Shown here: positions 8,066-17,624 of the stretch, piece after piece
Layout of the letters: each line of letters starts with the position of its first letter
How positions within the stretch are numbered: the first letter of the stretch is position 1
DNA from: Acidobacteriota bacterium
Lineage (GTDB): Bacteria > Acidobacteriota > Vicinamibacteria > Vicinamibacterales > SCN-69-37
Reading direction: 5' to 3'
Length of the DNA stretch: 64,000 nucleotides
Assembly (NCBI GenBank): GCA_016716905.1
Contig: JADJUS010000004.1
Location: 744,001 to 808,000 of the forward strand
Translations under genes and position numbers: made by a program
Notes under the pieces: generated by a model
Seen by the model: the letters and a program-made list of their open reading frames with translations, nothing else
Database searches by the model: none
What the model was told of the DNA's origin: nothing

Positions 8066-8921
8066 GATTCGCGGCCTGAAGAAGTCGTACGGTGCCTTCA
8101 CCCTCGGCCCTCTGGATCTGACCGTGCCGATGGGCGCCATCTACGGTTTCGTCGGCCCCAACGGCTCGGGCAAGACGACGACGATCGACTTGATATTCGG
8201 TTTGGGAAAGGAAGACGCGGGAACCATCACCGCCCTCGGGCTGGACCATCGTCGCGACGAGAAGGCGATGAAATTGCGGACCGGATACGTGGGGCCGGAA
8301 CTCACGCACTCGTCGTGGGGACGCGTCGGGCGAATCATCGCGTTCGTCAAGGGGTTTTATCCCACATGGGACGACCAGTACTGCCAGCAGCTGATGGAGA
8401 CGTTCGGACTGCATCCGGACGCCAGAGTGCTGACCCTGTCGTTCGGCGCCCGCATCAAACTGTCGCTGATGCTTGCCCTCTCGTGGCGCCCGCAGTTGCT
8501 GGTCCTCGACGAGCCCACGGTGGGACTTGACGCGATCTCGAAGCGACAGGTCTTCGCCGAACTGCTTTCGGCGGTGCAAGGTGAAGATCGCGCGGTCTTC
8601 ATTTCCTCGCACGGCATCACCGACCTTGAGCGCTTTGCCGACCATGTCGGGATGATTCGTCAAGGACAACTGGTCTTCGAGGGCCCCATGGCGGATATCC
8701 TCGAACGGTTCCGCTTGATCGACTTGCCTGCCGAACAGGCGGCGCGCATCGAGCATCAGCCAGGCGTGCTCGTGCAGCAGAAGGCCGGCACGCGGTGGCG
8801 TCTGCTGGTGGACCAACAGACGTTCCCCAGCGCACAACTCGCTCAGCAGGGACTAACGCCGCTTTCTGATGCCACTCTGTCTCTCGAGGATCTGTTCGTG
8901 GCGCTGGGCCAGTCCGCATGA
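8046..8921 (+). CDS. ABC transporter ATP-binding protein (YtrB-like)
   Basis: 291 residues. Walker A GPNGSGKTTT, Q-loop region VGPELTHSSW, Walker B LLVLDEPTVGLD and the H-switch ISSHG are intact. The signature is LSFGARIKL rather than LSGGQ, a kind of change seen in YtrB-like ATPases. The ATG at 8046 lies inside the end of the regulator gene. It pairs with the next gene, which overlaps it by ATGA. Probably a drug, peptide or cell-envelope-stress exporter; the substrate cannot be read from sequence. Confidence 0.9.
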   Translation: MSANALEIRGLKKSYGAFTLGPLDLTVPMGAIYGFVGPNGSGKTTTIDLIFGLGKEDAGTITALGLDHRRDEKAMKLRTGYVGPELTHSSWGRVGRIIAFVKGFYPTWDDQYCQQLMETFGLHPDARVLTLSFGARIKLSLMLALSWRPQLLVLDEPTVGLDAISKRQVFAELLSAVQGEDRAVFISSHGITDLERFADHVGMIRQGQLVFEGPMADILERFRLIDLPAEQAARIEHQPGVLVQQKAGTRWRLLVDQQTFPSAQLAQQGLTPLSDATLSLEDLFVALGQSA

Positions 8922-10261
8922 TGTGGCATCTGATCCGCGCGCAGTTGTGGCGGGTGCGCTGGCCCATGGTGAACTTGTTCTTCATGGGCTTCATGAGCGC
9001 CGCCACGTCGAGTGGCCCGAGCCTCCGCCTCATGAACGCAATGGCCCTGATGACGGCTGGGGGTTCACTGCTGACCATCGGCATCTTCTGGTCGAGGGAA
9101 CTGCGGGTATTGCCCCTGGCTGCGGATACGGCGCTCCGCTCGGCGTGGTGCACCGTGATGGTGTTTCCGGTTGCGATCATGGCCGGCCGACTGCTGGTGG
9201 TGCTCGGCGCACCACTGGCAGGCGGCTCGCCTGGCATGACGGTGGAAGCCGTGTTGCTGCTCGCGAGCTTCGATGCCATCTACATCGGCGTGTCGGTGTG
9301 GGAACACCAGCGCGCCGATACCCCGTGGACAGGGCTGCGGCAATTGCTGGATCCCCGTGAGGCGCTTGGGATGTTCGGAATAGCCGTCTGGATGTTCATT
9401 CCCTTCGCGACTCCGGAGCTGGTGCCCCGTTCTGTCGCCGGCGTGACGTGGCTGCACGTTGTCATCGCACTCGCCGGTCTCGTGGTGGCGACGTGGCCGG
9501 TGCTCGTGACCAAGAACGAATGGCCCTCATTGGGGATACTTCACGAACGGCAGCATCTGGCTCCGACGGCGCGCGTACCACCGAAGTCCACTGACCGCTG
9601 GATCGATCGGCTCCGGGGAATCAGTCGTCTTTTGCCGGGCCAACTGGCGAGCGCAGTGGTGGTGTCGTTGCTCTCGTTGGCGGCGTTCATCGCGTTTGCG
9701 GTCGGTGTGCGCGGCGACATCCGGAGTCCGTTCGACACGGGAGTGAGCGACCTCGAGTTCCTGTTTGTCGGTGGTCCCGTGGTGCTGATGCTGCTCGGCC
9801 CCGTTGGCATCGGCGCCGGACTCTCGCCATTCCTGCGCCGCCTGAAAGCGATGCCGATCAGCGCGACTCGATTGATCTTCACGATGACGGTACTACCCCT
9901 GGCCACTCCGATGCTGTATTGGCTCTGCGCTGGAGTCGCTCACCTGGTTCTGGTCGGACCAGTCTCAGGTGATTGGCGGCCAGGTGTCCTGCTGTTCCTG
10001 AGCGGCATCCTGGCGCTAGGCAGTGCGCTTGTGACGCGATTCAACTCAGCCGGCGGTCCGCTCGCGGCAGCATTCCTTCCGTTTGGCCTCCTGCTGACCA
10101 CGATGAGGATGTTCGACAAGAACGAAATCGATTCGGTGTTCGCGCTCCTTCTACCCGGCGTCGGCCTTTCCTGCCTGGTTGCAGCATTTCTACTGAACCA
10201 TCACGTGGTCACCCGTTTGTCTTCACACGCGGCCGTCTACCGCGTGCCCAGTTCCCCGTAA
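8918..10261 (+). CDS. ABC transporter permease, ABC-2-like membrane protein
   Basis: 447 residues with about 10-12 hydrophobic helices in two halves separated by a hydrophilic loop near residues 205-240. No enzymatic motif is visible. Its ATGA overlap with the ATPase gene and the YtrA regulator upstream show it is the membrane partner of that ATPase. The 3' end overlaps the convergent DUF885 gene by 25 bases, so no terminator fits between them. Confidence 0.8.
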   Translation: MMWHLIRAQLWRVRWPMVNLFFMGFMSAATSSGPSLRLMNAMALMTAGGSLLTIGIFWSRELRVLPLAADTALRSAWCTVMVFPVAIMAGRLLVVLGAPLAGGSPGMTVEAVLLLASFDAIYIGVSVWEHQRADTPWTGLRQLLDPREALGMFGIAVWMFIPFATPELVPRSVAGVTWLHVVIALAGLVVATWPVLVTKNEWPSLGILHERQHLAPTARVPPKSTDRWIDRLRGISRLLPGQLASAVVVSLLSLAAFIAFAVGVRGDIRSPFDTGVSDLEFLFVGGPVVLMLLGPVGIGAGLSPFLRRLKAMPISATRLIFTMTVLPLATPMLYWLCAGVAHLVLVGPVSGDWRPGVLLFLSGILALGSALVTRFNSAGGPLAAAFLPFGLLLTTMRMFDKNEIDSVFALLLPGVGLSCLVAAFLLNHHVVTRLSSHAAVYRVPSSP

Positions 10262-12537
10262 AATTTCCAATCGAGGTTCATGTCGCGCGTGAGCGGCATC
10301 TTCGAGATGGCCAGCCGCGTCAGCGGGAAGGGCATCGAGCCCTGCAGCACAACCGCGTCGTGGAACTCCTTCAGCGTCATCTGGCCCGAGTCCACAAGGT
10401 CGGCCTTGAGGCCGCGCAGCTGCAAGCCGCCCAGCAGGTAGGCCGCCTGGTAGAGCGGACCGTAGTTGCCCTGGAACGAGCGGCGCACTTCGGCGGTGGC
10501 GTTCTCGCGTTCGTGACCGACTTCGTTCACCAGGAAGTCGATCGCTTCCTGCGGTGACCAGCGGCCCATGTGAAAGTTCAATGAAAAGACGATGCGCGCG
10601 GCGCGGTGCATGCGCCAGAAAAGTGCGCCGACCTTCTTCTCCGGTGTGTCGTGGAAGCCGATCTCGTAGAACAGCGTTTCCCAGTACAGCGGCCAGCCTT
10701 CGCCGTAAAACGGCGTGCTGACGCCCAGGTTGGCGCGATGGCCAGCCAGGCGCTGGCCCATGTAACCCGTGTAGTTGTGGCCGGGGATGAGTTCATGCCC
10801 GGCCGTGGCGTTGGAGAAGCCGGGGTTGTTGCCGCGCATGCTCTGCAGGCGCAGGTCGTACTCCATGGTGTTGGTCGGGTACGACACGGTGATCTGCGAC
10901 CCGCCAAGGAAAAATGGGTTCACGAGCTGGCGCTCTGGCGACATCATGCCCATGCGCAGGGCTTCCCGATTCACCGGCGTCACCGTGATCAGGTCGTTGG
11001 CGACCAGGTAGTCAGCCGCGTAGTACACGAGGTCGCGAATCATCTCGGGCTGTTTGCCCGGAGGCACGGCCGTGTTCTTCGTGTGCTCGAGGGCCTTCAT
11101 CCAGTCGCCGCCAAAACCCAGCTGGGCCGCGGCCTTCTCCATCTCCTTGACCGTCCACGCGAACTCCCGATTGCCCAGTTCGATGAGTTGCTCGGGTGAG
11201 TAGGGAATCATTTCGTCGGCGAGGTCCAGAATCAGGCCATCGCGCCCGCGCGCGGGTCCCGGGATGCCGCTGTTGTCGGTCTTGCGCGGGATGTTGGTGG
11301 GCGGTACGAAGCTCGCCCGGGCAATCTGCTGTTCGCACATGCGTTTGATGGCCAGGTAGTTGACCTGCGCGTTGCGCGAAAGCCGGTCGAAGTCGAGCGT
11401 CTTGAGGGCCTCGAGCCACGCCTGATGGAACGCGGCATCGCGCACGGGCGCCGGGGCCGCGCCGGGCGCTGCACCACGGCCGCCTCCACGACCACCACCG
11501 CCACCACCACCTGCTGCGCCGCGGAAGGCCGTGACGATGTCGATGGATTCGTCCTGGGGCAGAGCCATCAGCTTCTGGAGGTCGGGGACCGAGGGACGCA
11601 GTGGTGCCGCTGCCGGAGCGATGACGGCGCTCGCGGGCGTGTGTCCGGAGTTTTGCTGATTGGCCGTCGCGATCTTGTCGCGCAGTAGTGCCGCGTATTC
11701 ACCGAGGCCACGGTTGACGTGGGCGTAGGGCAGGTTCATCCACCACGTGAACAGCGGGTCGTATTCGTTGTAGAACCCGAACCACTCGGCCATGGACGAC
11801 CTGAGGCCATCCACGGCAGCGGCCGCCTGTCGTGCCAGATCCGGCGCGATTTGAATGGCACCCGATTCCACCTTCGCGCGAATGGCGGCAATGTCTTTCT
11901 GAACCTTGGTGACACGGCCGGCCGTGGCCTGCGCATCCATGTTGTCGACGCGGACGCGGGCTTCATAGATTTCGGTGAGGTCCCGGGCGAACGGCACCAC
12001 CGGCGTCAGCGCGGCAATGACCTTGGCGTCGGCGTCGAGCGCGGCCATGTTGTTCGCGATCGTGGTTTTGAGCTGCGTGAGGTCGGCCTGGGCGGCTGGC
12101 GACAATCGCGCTGCGTCAATTCGCGTCAGCGCCAGCTGCCAGTCCATATCCAGGCGTTTGAGGCGTGCGATGCGGTTCGCAGAAAGTGACGGCACAACGA
12201 TCGCCGGTGCTGCGGGAGCTGCGAGCGCAGCATCGGGCGCGCCACCTGCGCGACCGCCGCCTCGTCCACCGCCACCCCCGCGACCCCCACCGCCACCACC
12301 GACACCCGGCAGATAGTTTTGCGCGAGCACCTGGCGATCGGCGTTGTACCACTGCACGGGAATTCGCATTTCGCTCTGGCGTGCGAGCAGGAGCGGCTTC
12401 AGATCCCTGGGCACCGTGGACGCCGCTGAGGGCGCCGCAGGTGTCTGCTGAGCCAGAGGAGACGAGGTGAGCGGCCACACCATCGCGGCCAGAAGCAGGG
12501 TGCTGACGCCAAGACGTCGGGCAAGTGGGTTGTGCAT
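10237..12537 (-). CDS. Secreted DUF885-family protein with Gly/Arg-rich inserts
   Basis: About 766 residues with a signal peptide. The C-terminal half carries HELIPGHNY, equivalent to the HExxGH metal-peptidase-like motif of DUF885, followed by EGWPLYWETLFYE with a further Glu, and a conserved helical end. Two low-complexity inserts of Gly and Arg (GGGGRGGG type) sit at about residues 80-105 and 340-365, in what should be surface loops. Probably a periplasmic zinc peptidase-like enzyme; activity is unproven for the family. ATG 12537 is preferred over the GTG at 12546. It diverges from the ABC exporter gene by 44 bp. Confidence 0.82.
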   Translation of the reverse strand: MHNPLARRLGVSTLLLAAMVWPLTSSPLAQQTPAAPSAASTVPRDLKPLLLARQSEMRIPVQWYNADRQVLAQNYLPGVGGGGGGRGGGGGRGGGRAGGAPDAALAAPAAPAIVVPSLSANRIARLKRLDMDWQLALTRIDAARLSPAAQADLTQLKTTIANNMAALDADAKVIAALTPVVPFARDLTEIYEARVRVDNMDAQATAGRVTKVQKDIAAIRAKVESGAIQIAPDLARQAAAAVDGLRSSMAEWFGFYNEYDPLFTWWMNLPYAHVNRGLGEYAALLRDKIATANQQNSGHTPASAVIAPAAAPLRPSVPDLQKLMALPQDESIDIVTAFRGAAGGGGGGGRGGGRGAAPGAAPAPVRDAAFHQAWLEALKTLDFDRLSRNAQVNYLAIKRMCEQQIARASFVPPTNIPRKTDNSGIPGPARGRDGLILDLADEMIPYSPEQLIELGNREFAWTVKEMEKAAAQLGFGGDWMKALEHTKNTAVPPGKQPEMIRDLVYYAADYLVANDLITVTPVNREALRMGMMSPERQLVNPFFLGGSQITVSYPTNTMEYDLRLQSMRGNNPGFSNATAGHELIPGHNYTGYMGQRLAGHRANLGVSTPFYGEGWPLYWETLFYEIGFHDTPEKKVGALFWRMHRAARIVFSLNFHMGRWSPQEAIDFLVNEVGHERENATAEVRRSFQGNYGPLYQAAYLLGGLQLRGLKADLVDSGQMTLKEFHDAVVLQGSMPFPLTRLAISKMPLTRDMNLDWKFYGELGTR

Positions 12538-12581
12538 GGTGCGCACAGTCTACCTGATAGGATCGACGTGCGCACTCATTG

Positions 12582-14477
12582 ATGACAGCCCCAACCGCCT
12601 CCCGGGGCCACCGCACTGCGATCGGCTCGGACACCACACCACCCACATGGCGCGATCGTGTGCGCGCACTGGGGTACCTGCGCGGGTTGGTGCGGCTGGT
12701 CTGGGAGACACACCGCGGCTATGCGCTCGCCATGGGACTGCTGCGCATCGTGCGCGGCCTGGTGCCCATTGCCGCGCTCTGGGTGGGAAAGCTGATCATC
12801 GACGGCGTCATCGCCGCGCAGCAGTCGGGCTCCGGATGGGATTCGATTCTGCCGCTCGTGCTCCTGGAAGTGGCGATTGTCGTGGCGGGCGACCTGCTGT
12901 CACGTGCCTCCATGGTGGTGGACGGCCTGTTGTCCGATCTCTTCACCATTCGCATCAGCGTGCGCCTCATGGAGCACGCCGCCACACTCGACCTGGCGAA
13001 GTTCGAGGATCCCACACTCTACGACCATCTCGAGCGTGCCCGTCGGCAGACGATTGGTCGCATCGGCCTGCTCTCGAACCTGCTCGGTGTGGGGCAGAGT
13101 TTCATCACATTGCTGACGTTGAGCGCGGCGCTGCTCGCGTTTAATCCGTGGCTGGTGGTCCTGCTCGTCGTGGCGATTTTGCCCGGATTTCTGGCAGAGA
13201 CACGGTTCGCCGCACTCCAGTATTCATTGATGTTCCGATGGACGCAGCCGAGACGACAGCTTGATTACCTGCGCTACGTTGGAGCCAGCGACGCCACCGC
13301 CAAGGAGGTGCAGCTTTTCGGCCTGGCGCCCTGGTTGGTCGGGCGATTTCAGCGGCTGTCGCAGATGTGGTTCCGCGAGAATCGCCAACTGGGAATTCGT
13401 CGCGCCGGGGTCAGCGCCGCCCTGTCGCTGGTCAGCACGGCCGGGTATTACGCGGCCTACCTGATCATCATTTCGCAGACAGTGGCGGGCGCCATCACTG
13501 TCGGGTCTCTGACGTTTCTTGCCGCGTCGTTTGCTCGTGGGCGCGACCTCGTCCAGAGCCTCCTCTCCACCGCCACTTCAATCTACGAAGAAAGCCTCTA
13601 CCTGCACGACCTGTTTGCATTCTTCGAAATGAAGCCGACCATCGCGTCCAAGCCGGGTGCGCCACCTGTGCCAACCCCGATCCGCGAGGGCTTCGTATTC
13701 GAGGACGTCGGATTCCAATACGCCGGCAGCGATCGATGGGCCGTGCGCCACGTGAACCTCACGATTGGGCCCGGCGAGCGGATTGCGCTTGTGGGCGAAA
13801 ATGGCGCCGGCAAGACCACGCTGGCGAAGTTGCTGGCGCGGCTGTACGAACCCACCGAAGGGCGGATTCTCCTCGACGGCATCGACGTGCGCGACTACGA
13901 CCTGGCCTCCTTGCGGCGGGCGATCGGTGTGATCTTCCAGGACTTCGTTCGTTACGATTTCCGGTTCGACGAAAACATCGGCGTGGGGGCGATCGACGAG
14001 ACAGCGCCGTATCTTGACGCGGAGCGTCCATCCGACGGGGACCGTGCCGTGCCGCAGGTGATTCGCGACGCGGCGGACAATGCCCTGGCCTCGTCACTGT
14101 TGCCGCGGCTTCCCGGGCGATGGGGACAGATGCTGGGCCGGCGCTTCGACGGCGGCCTTGAGCTCTCGGGCGGTGAGTGGCAGAAGATCGCGCTGGCGCG
14201 TGCCTACGCCCGCGACGCCCAGGCGCTGATTCTCGACGAACCGACCGCGGCGCTTGATGCCCGCGCTGAATACGACGTCTTCCTCCGGTTCTCGGAGTTG
14301 ATGGCGGGTCGCACCGCGGTGATCATCTCCCATCGATTCTCAACCGTTCGCATGGCCGATCGCATCGTCGTGCTGCGCCAGGGCGAGGTCCTGGAAGTGG
14401 GGACCCACGACGTACTCGTGGCCGCGGGCGGACTGTATGCGGAATTGTTCGGCATGCAGGCGCAGGGGTATCGCTGA
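12582..14477 (+). CDS. ABC exporter, fused permease-ATPase
   Basis: 631 residues: an N-terminal six-helix transmembrane domain (about 30-330) and a C-terminal nucleotide-binding domain with GENGAGKTTLAK (Walker A), LSGGEWQKIALARA (signature), ALILDEPTAALD (Walker B) and the ISHR switch. A half-transporter, working as a dimer. An acidic segment between Q-loop and signature (near AIDETAPYLDAERPSD) is a little longer than usual. The first gene of a run with an LCP-like protein and two GT2 enzymes, so a glycan or lipid-linked precursor is a reasonable cargo (inference). TTG 12579 directly precedes the ATG used. Confidence 0.9.
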   Translation: MTAPTASRGHRTAIGSDTTPPTWRDRVRALGYLRGLVRLVWETHRGYALAMGLLRIVRGLVPIAALWVGKLIIDGVIAAQQSGSGWDSILPLVLLEVAIVVAGDLLSRASMVVDGLLSDLFTIRISVRLMEHAATLDLAKFEDPTLYDHLERARRQTIGRIGLLSNLLGVGQSFITLLTLSAALLAFNPWLVVLLVVAILPGFLAETRFAALQYSLMFRWTQPRRQLDYLRYVGASDATAKEVQLFGLAPWLVGRFQRLSQMWFRENRQLGIRRAGVSAALSLVSTAGYYAAYLIIISQTVAGAITVGSLTFLAASFARGRDLVQSLLSTATSIYEESLYLHDLFAFFEMKPTIASKPGAPPVPTPIREGFVFEDVGFQYAGSDRWAVRHVNLTIGPGERIALVGENGAGKTTLAKLLARLYEPTEGRILLDGIDVRDYDLASLRRAIGVIFQDFVRYDFRFDENIGVGAIDETAPYLDAERPSDGDRAVPQVIRDAADNALASSLLPRLPGRWGQMLGRRFDGGLELSGGEWQKIALARAYARDAQALILDEPTAALDARAEYDVFLRFSELMAGRTAVIISHRFSTVRMADRIVVLRQGEVLEVGTHDVLVAAGGLYAELFGMQAQGYR

Positions 14478-15197
14478 GTGGCGCAGCAGGCGTCGCCGCG
14501 CATCACTGCCGTGTGCGTCATGGACAGCGACAGCTGGACGGCAAATACCGACAACATCATCGTGGTCGATGCAGAGCGACAACGATTGGTGTGGATCCCA
14601 CGAGACCTTTGGACCGACGTGGTTGGCGATCGGATCAACACGGCGTACCAGCGTGGCGGGCACGAGTTGTTGTGCGCGGCGCTGGGCGAGTGGGGATGGC
14701 CCGTCGAATCGAGTGTGGTGGTGCAACGTTCAGCGGTCGAACGGGCACTCAGCACCCTTCGGATTACAGTTCCCGTGGACCGGACGCGACGTTATTGGTA
14801 TCCGATGTTGCCAAGGCTCAGGCTGCAGGACGGCCGCAAGCTCGTGCAGTTTGATCCCCCGGAGGAGACGCTCGAAGGCGAGCGCATCCACCAGTGGCTT
14901 GGGGCCAGGCGCAGCGCAGATACACTACCCCCGAAGTTCCCGGACATGGACCGAATCGAGCGGCAGCAAACATTCATTCGACGCCTGCTGCAGGAGGGGT
15001 TCGACTTTTCAAAATTACTCGACGATCTTGCATTGGTCAGGCTCTCGGACGCCGGTGCGCTTGGGCCCGTCTCGGCTGTGCGGGTGGACTGGGAGTTGCA
15101 TACGTTCAGCCAGTTCGAGCCGGAGACCCGGGACGGCAAGATGATTCTCATCCGCCGCCGATCCCTTCTCCGCCGTATCTGGGGAAACCGAGGATGA
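14478..15197 (+). CDS. LytR-CpsA-Psr (LCP)-like protein, short form
   Basis: 239 residues. The core resembles the LCP domain: TDNIIVVDAERQRLVWIPRDLW, then DRINTAYQRGG, and a late FPDMDRIERQQTFIRRLL segment matching the family's R-x-x-R-Q-Q helix. LCP enzymes transfer glycopolymers from polyprenyl phosphate to the cell wall. Here the N-terminal membrane anchor is missing and the protein is shorter than usual, so its location and activity are uncertain. GTG start directly abuts the ABC exporter stop, and the next gene overlaps by ATGA. Confidence 0.68.
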   Translation: MAQQASPRITAVCVMDSDSWTANTDNIIVVDAERQRLVWIPRDLWTDVVGDRINTAYQRGGHELLCAALGEWGWPVESSVVVQRSAVERALSTLRITVPVDRTRRYWYPMLPRLRLQDGRKLVQFDPPEETLEGERIHQWLGARRSADTLPPKFPDMDRIERQQTFIRRLLQEGFDFSKLLDDLALVRLSDAGALGPVSAVRVDWELHTFSQFEPETRDGKMILIRRRSLLRRIWGNRG

Positions 15198-16354
15198 GCC
15201 TGGTATTCGAAGCGGCCGTGATCGCGGCCGTGGTGATGTTGTCCCTTCGACGAGGTGTCTTCCTCGTCGCGGCGCTGCTGCGGTCGCGGCCGATGCCGAC
15301 CCTGAGCGACCATCCGTCGATAACCGTACTGGTGCCAGCGTGGAACGAGGCCGAGGCTGCCGAGCGACTTCTCTCCGGGCTGGCCAGGCTCGATTACCCA
15401 CACGGTGAACTTTCGTTCGTCCTGGTGTGCGACGGGTGCACCGACAACACGCCCGCGCTCTTTCATACATGGGCCAACGGCCGGTCCGATGCCCGAGTGG
15501 TGGAGTTGCCGCAGCGCGCGGGCAAGCCCGCGGCGCTCAACGCAGGGCTTGATGAGACGCATACGGACCTGGTGGTTGTGCTCGACGCCGACCTGGCGCC
15601 CCGGCCGAACTTCCTGGTGGAACTGGTCAGGCCCTTCGCCGACGGACGGGTGGTGGCCGCAGCGGCGTACCTGCGGCCCGCGAACGCGGATCGCAACATC
15701 GTCACCCGCTATGCCGCAGTGACCACCTGGGTGCATCAACTCGTCACCTCGGCCGGAACAGATCGGCTGGGGCTCAACCCGCCCACCCTGGGAGCCGCCG
15801 CCTATTGCATGACCGCCCTGAGGAGGATCGGCGGATTCCCGATGGTTCCCATCGGCGAGGATGTGGCGACCAGCGCCGCCCTCATCAGCAGGGGAGGCCG
15901 CACCAGATTTGTGGCGACGGCCGTCGCCGACAACATCGTGGTGTCGGACGTGGACGACTACCTGCGGCAGCACGTGCGGTGGTCGCGCGGCGTTTTCGGG
16001 AGCTGGCGGCCGGGTGTAAGGGGGCCATGGGCGCAGCGGCTGGAATCGGCTGTCTCGACGATTGGCTATGGCGACCGCCTCGTGTTCGCAGCTGCCGTCG
16101 CCGGAGCCATTGCAGGCGCGGTGCCCATCTGGGTGCCATTCCTGTATCTCGCCATTCCTGGCCTGGAGATTGTCGCCGCGCTGCTCAAGGCCGGCGTGTA
16201 CTGGAAGATACCGTCGTTTCTTTTTTCGACCGCCATTGTGTTTGGCCTTGATGTGCTGGGCGCGGTCGCGGCGGTTGTCCTGCACCTCGCGCGCAGACCC
16301 TCCCTGTGGCACAGCCCGCGGACGCGCACGGTGGATGTGAACGCGAACCGATGA
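15194..16354 (+). CDS. Membrane glycosyltransferase, family 2
   Basis: 386 residues. An N-terminal membrane helix, a GT-A domain with VPAWNEAEAA, VCDGCTDNT, GKPAALNAG, DADLAP (the DxD metal site), GEDVAT and the QHVRWSRG (Q/RxxRW) motif, then three or four C-terminal helices. This layout fits processive or polyprenyl-linked GT2 enzymes. It overlaps both neighbours by ATGA. Probably builds the glycan handled by the LCP-like protein and ABC exporter upstream (context). Confidence 0.87.
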   Translation: MSLVFEAAVIAAVVMLSLRRGVFLVAALLRSRPMPTLSDHPSITVLVPAWNEAEAAERLLSGLARLDYPHGELSFVLVCDGCTDNTPALFHTWANGRSDARVVELPQRAGKPAALNAGLDETHTDLVVVLDADLAPRPNFLVELVRPFADGRVVAAAAYLRPANADRNIVTRYAAVTTWVHQLVTSAGTDRLGLNPPTLGAAAYCMTALRRIGGFPMVPIGEDVATSAALISRGGRTRFVATAVADNIVVSDVDDYLRQHVRWSRGVFGSWRPGVRGPWAQRLESAVSTIGYGDRLVFAAAVAGAIAGAVPIWVPFLYLAIPGLEIVAALLKAGVYWKIPSFLFSTAIVFGLDVLGAVAAVVLHLARRPSLWHSPRTRTVDVNANR

Positions 16355-17217
16355 CCGCAGAGTTGGCGTGCGCCGTGCTGAGCTATCAGGACGAGCCCTT
16401 TCTGGTGGAGGCCGTTCGCTCGGTGCTCGATCAGGAGATCCCGGTCGAAGTGGTGGTGGTCAATTCAGGCGGCGGTGATCCAGCCGGGCGCCTTGCGGCG
16501 GCCGGGCTCAGCGTGCCGGTGCATTCCGTTCCCCATCGTCTGTTTCCGGGAGCGGTGCGGAACATCGGAATCGATCTCACGCGTGCGCCGTACGTCGCGT
16601 TCCTGGCGGCCGATTGTGTGGCAACGCCCGGATGGGCCGCCGCGCGGCTGCGCGCGCATCGTGCCGGCGCGGGTGCCGTGGCCAGTGTCCTGACCAACGC
16701 GTTCCCGTACTCATCCACAGCCTGGGCGTCGCTGCTGCTCGTGCACAATCGACGGCTTTCTGTCACACGGCCCGGCCAGCAACTGCTCTACAGCCTGTCG
16801 TACGACCGCGGGTTGTTCGATCGGCATGGCCGTTTTGAAGAGAGCTTGCGCGCCGGGGAAGATACCGAGTTCAATGCCCGGTTCCAGGCACGCGATCGCG
16901 CTGTCCTGGCGATCGACGCCATCACGGCTCATCGGTATCCCACCAACTGGCGCGAGATGCTGCGCGATGCGTTCCGCCGCGGCCGGTTGCAGGCCAGGAT
17001 GCAGGGCGCGCTTGAAGGCCGCGGACCCAGGAACGTCAGGGTGGCGCTTCGAGGGCCGCTCGGCGTGCTGAGTGCGATTGATGTGTCGGTTCGCAGTCCC
17101 TCGGCTCAGCGTCGTGTGTTGATGCGATCCTGGCCGCTCATGATGGTTGGCGCAGTGGCCTATACGATGGGCGCTTTGACCACGCCGCCAGGTACGCCTC
17201 AGGGCACCCTGACCTGA
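16351..17217 (+). CDS. Glycosyltransferase, family 2
   Basis: 288 residues. GT-A fold with LSYQDEPFLVEAVRSVL, a VVVNSGGGDP nucleotide site, AADCV in place of the usual DxD, and AGEDTEFNARF later. A hydrophobic segment near the C-terminus may touch the membrane. It is the last gene of the exporter-LCP-GT2-GT2 run and overlaps the preceding gene by ATGA. The 3' end overlaps the convergent PIN toxin gene by 19 bases. The weak DxD makes metal binding less sure. Confidence 0.8.
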   Translation: MTAELACAVLSYQDEPFLVEAVRSVLDQEIPVEVVVVNSGGGDPAGRLAAAGLSVPVHSVPHRLFPGAVRNIGIDLTRAPYVAFLAADCVATPGWAAARLRAHRAGAGAVASVLTNAFPYSSTAWASLLLVHNRRLSVTRPGQQLLYSLSYDRGLFDRHGRFEESLRAGEDTEFNARFQARDRAVLAIDAITAHRYPTNWREMLRDAFRRGRLQARMQGALEGRGPRNVRVALRGPLGVLSAIDVSVRSPSAQRRVLMRSWPLMMVGAVAYTMGALTTPPGTPQGTLT

Positions 17218-17624
17218 AATCCCTCAAGGCGCGCGGCGCCGGCCAGCGTCTGGTCGCGGGTGACGAAATCGATCCGCTGAGGCTGATCTTCACAGGCGAC
17301 AAGGGCCGCGGCCAGTTGGAATGCGTCCCCGGCCTTGAGCGGGTGGACATTCACCAGTCGCTGCGCGCGGAGCGACGCCTTGGCGAGGTCTGCCACGCGC
17401 GACCACGATACCCATCGCTGCAGGATTTCGTGACGCACACTGGGCCACAGGTCGTCGAAGCCGGAGGAGTGACGACGGTAGCGGGAGAGAGCCGAGAGCA
17501 ATTCAACGCTCGTGCCTTCCCATACGATCACGCTGGGGTCCGACGACAGTAACGCCGCGCAGGATTCGGTGGCCGGCTCGTCCACAAACAACGGGAGCAG
17601 CGCCGAGGTATCCCAGAACTTCAC
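17199..17624 (-). CDS. PIN-domain toxin (VapC-like)
   Basis: 141 residues with the PIN-domain acidic set: Asp 5 (FWDTSALL), Glu 41 (VELLSAL), Asp 100 (LKAGDAFQL) and Asp 124 (VTRDQTL), as in VapC-type ribonucleases. The GTG start overlaps the antitoxin stop by GTGA, so toxin synthesis is coupled to antitoxin. The longer frame upstream to 17714 is antitoxin DNA read in another frame. Confidence 0.87.
   Translation of the reverse strand: MKFWDTSALLPLFVDEPATESCAALLSSDPSVIVWEGTSVELLSALSRYRRHSSGFDDLWPSVRHEILQRWVSWSRVADLAKASLRAQRLVNVHPLKAGDAFQLAAALVACEDQPQRIDFVTRDQTLAGAARLEGFQVRVP

Noticed and set aside
14792..16312. 506-residue minus-strand frame
   Set aside because: Lies across the LCP-like and GT2 genes, which have clear motifs and overlaps; no domain is recognised in the frame.
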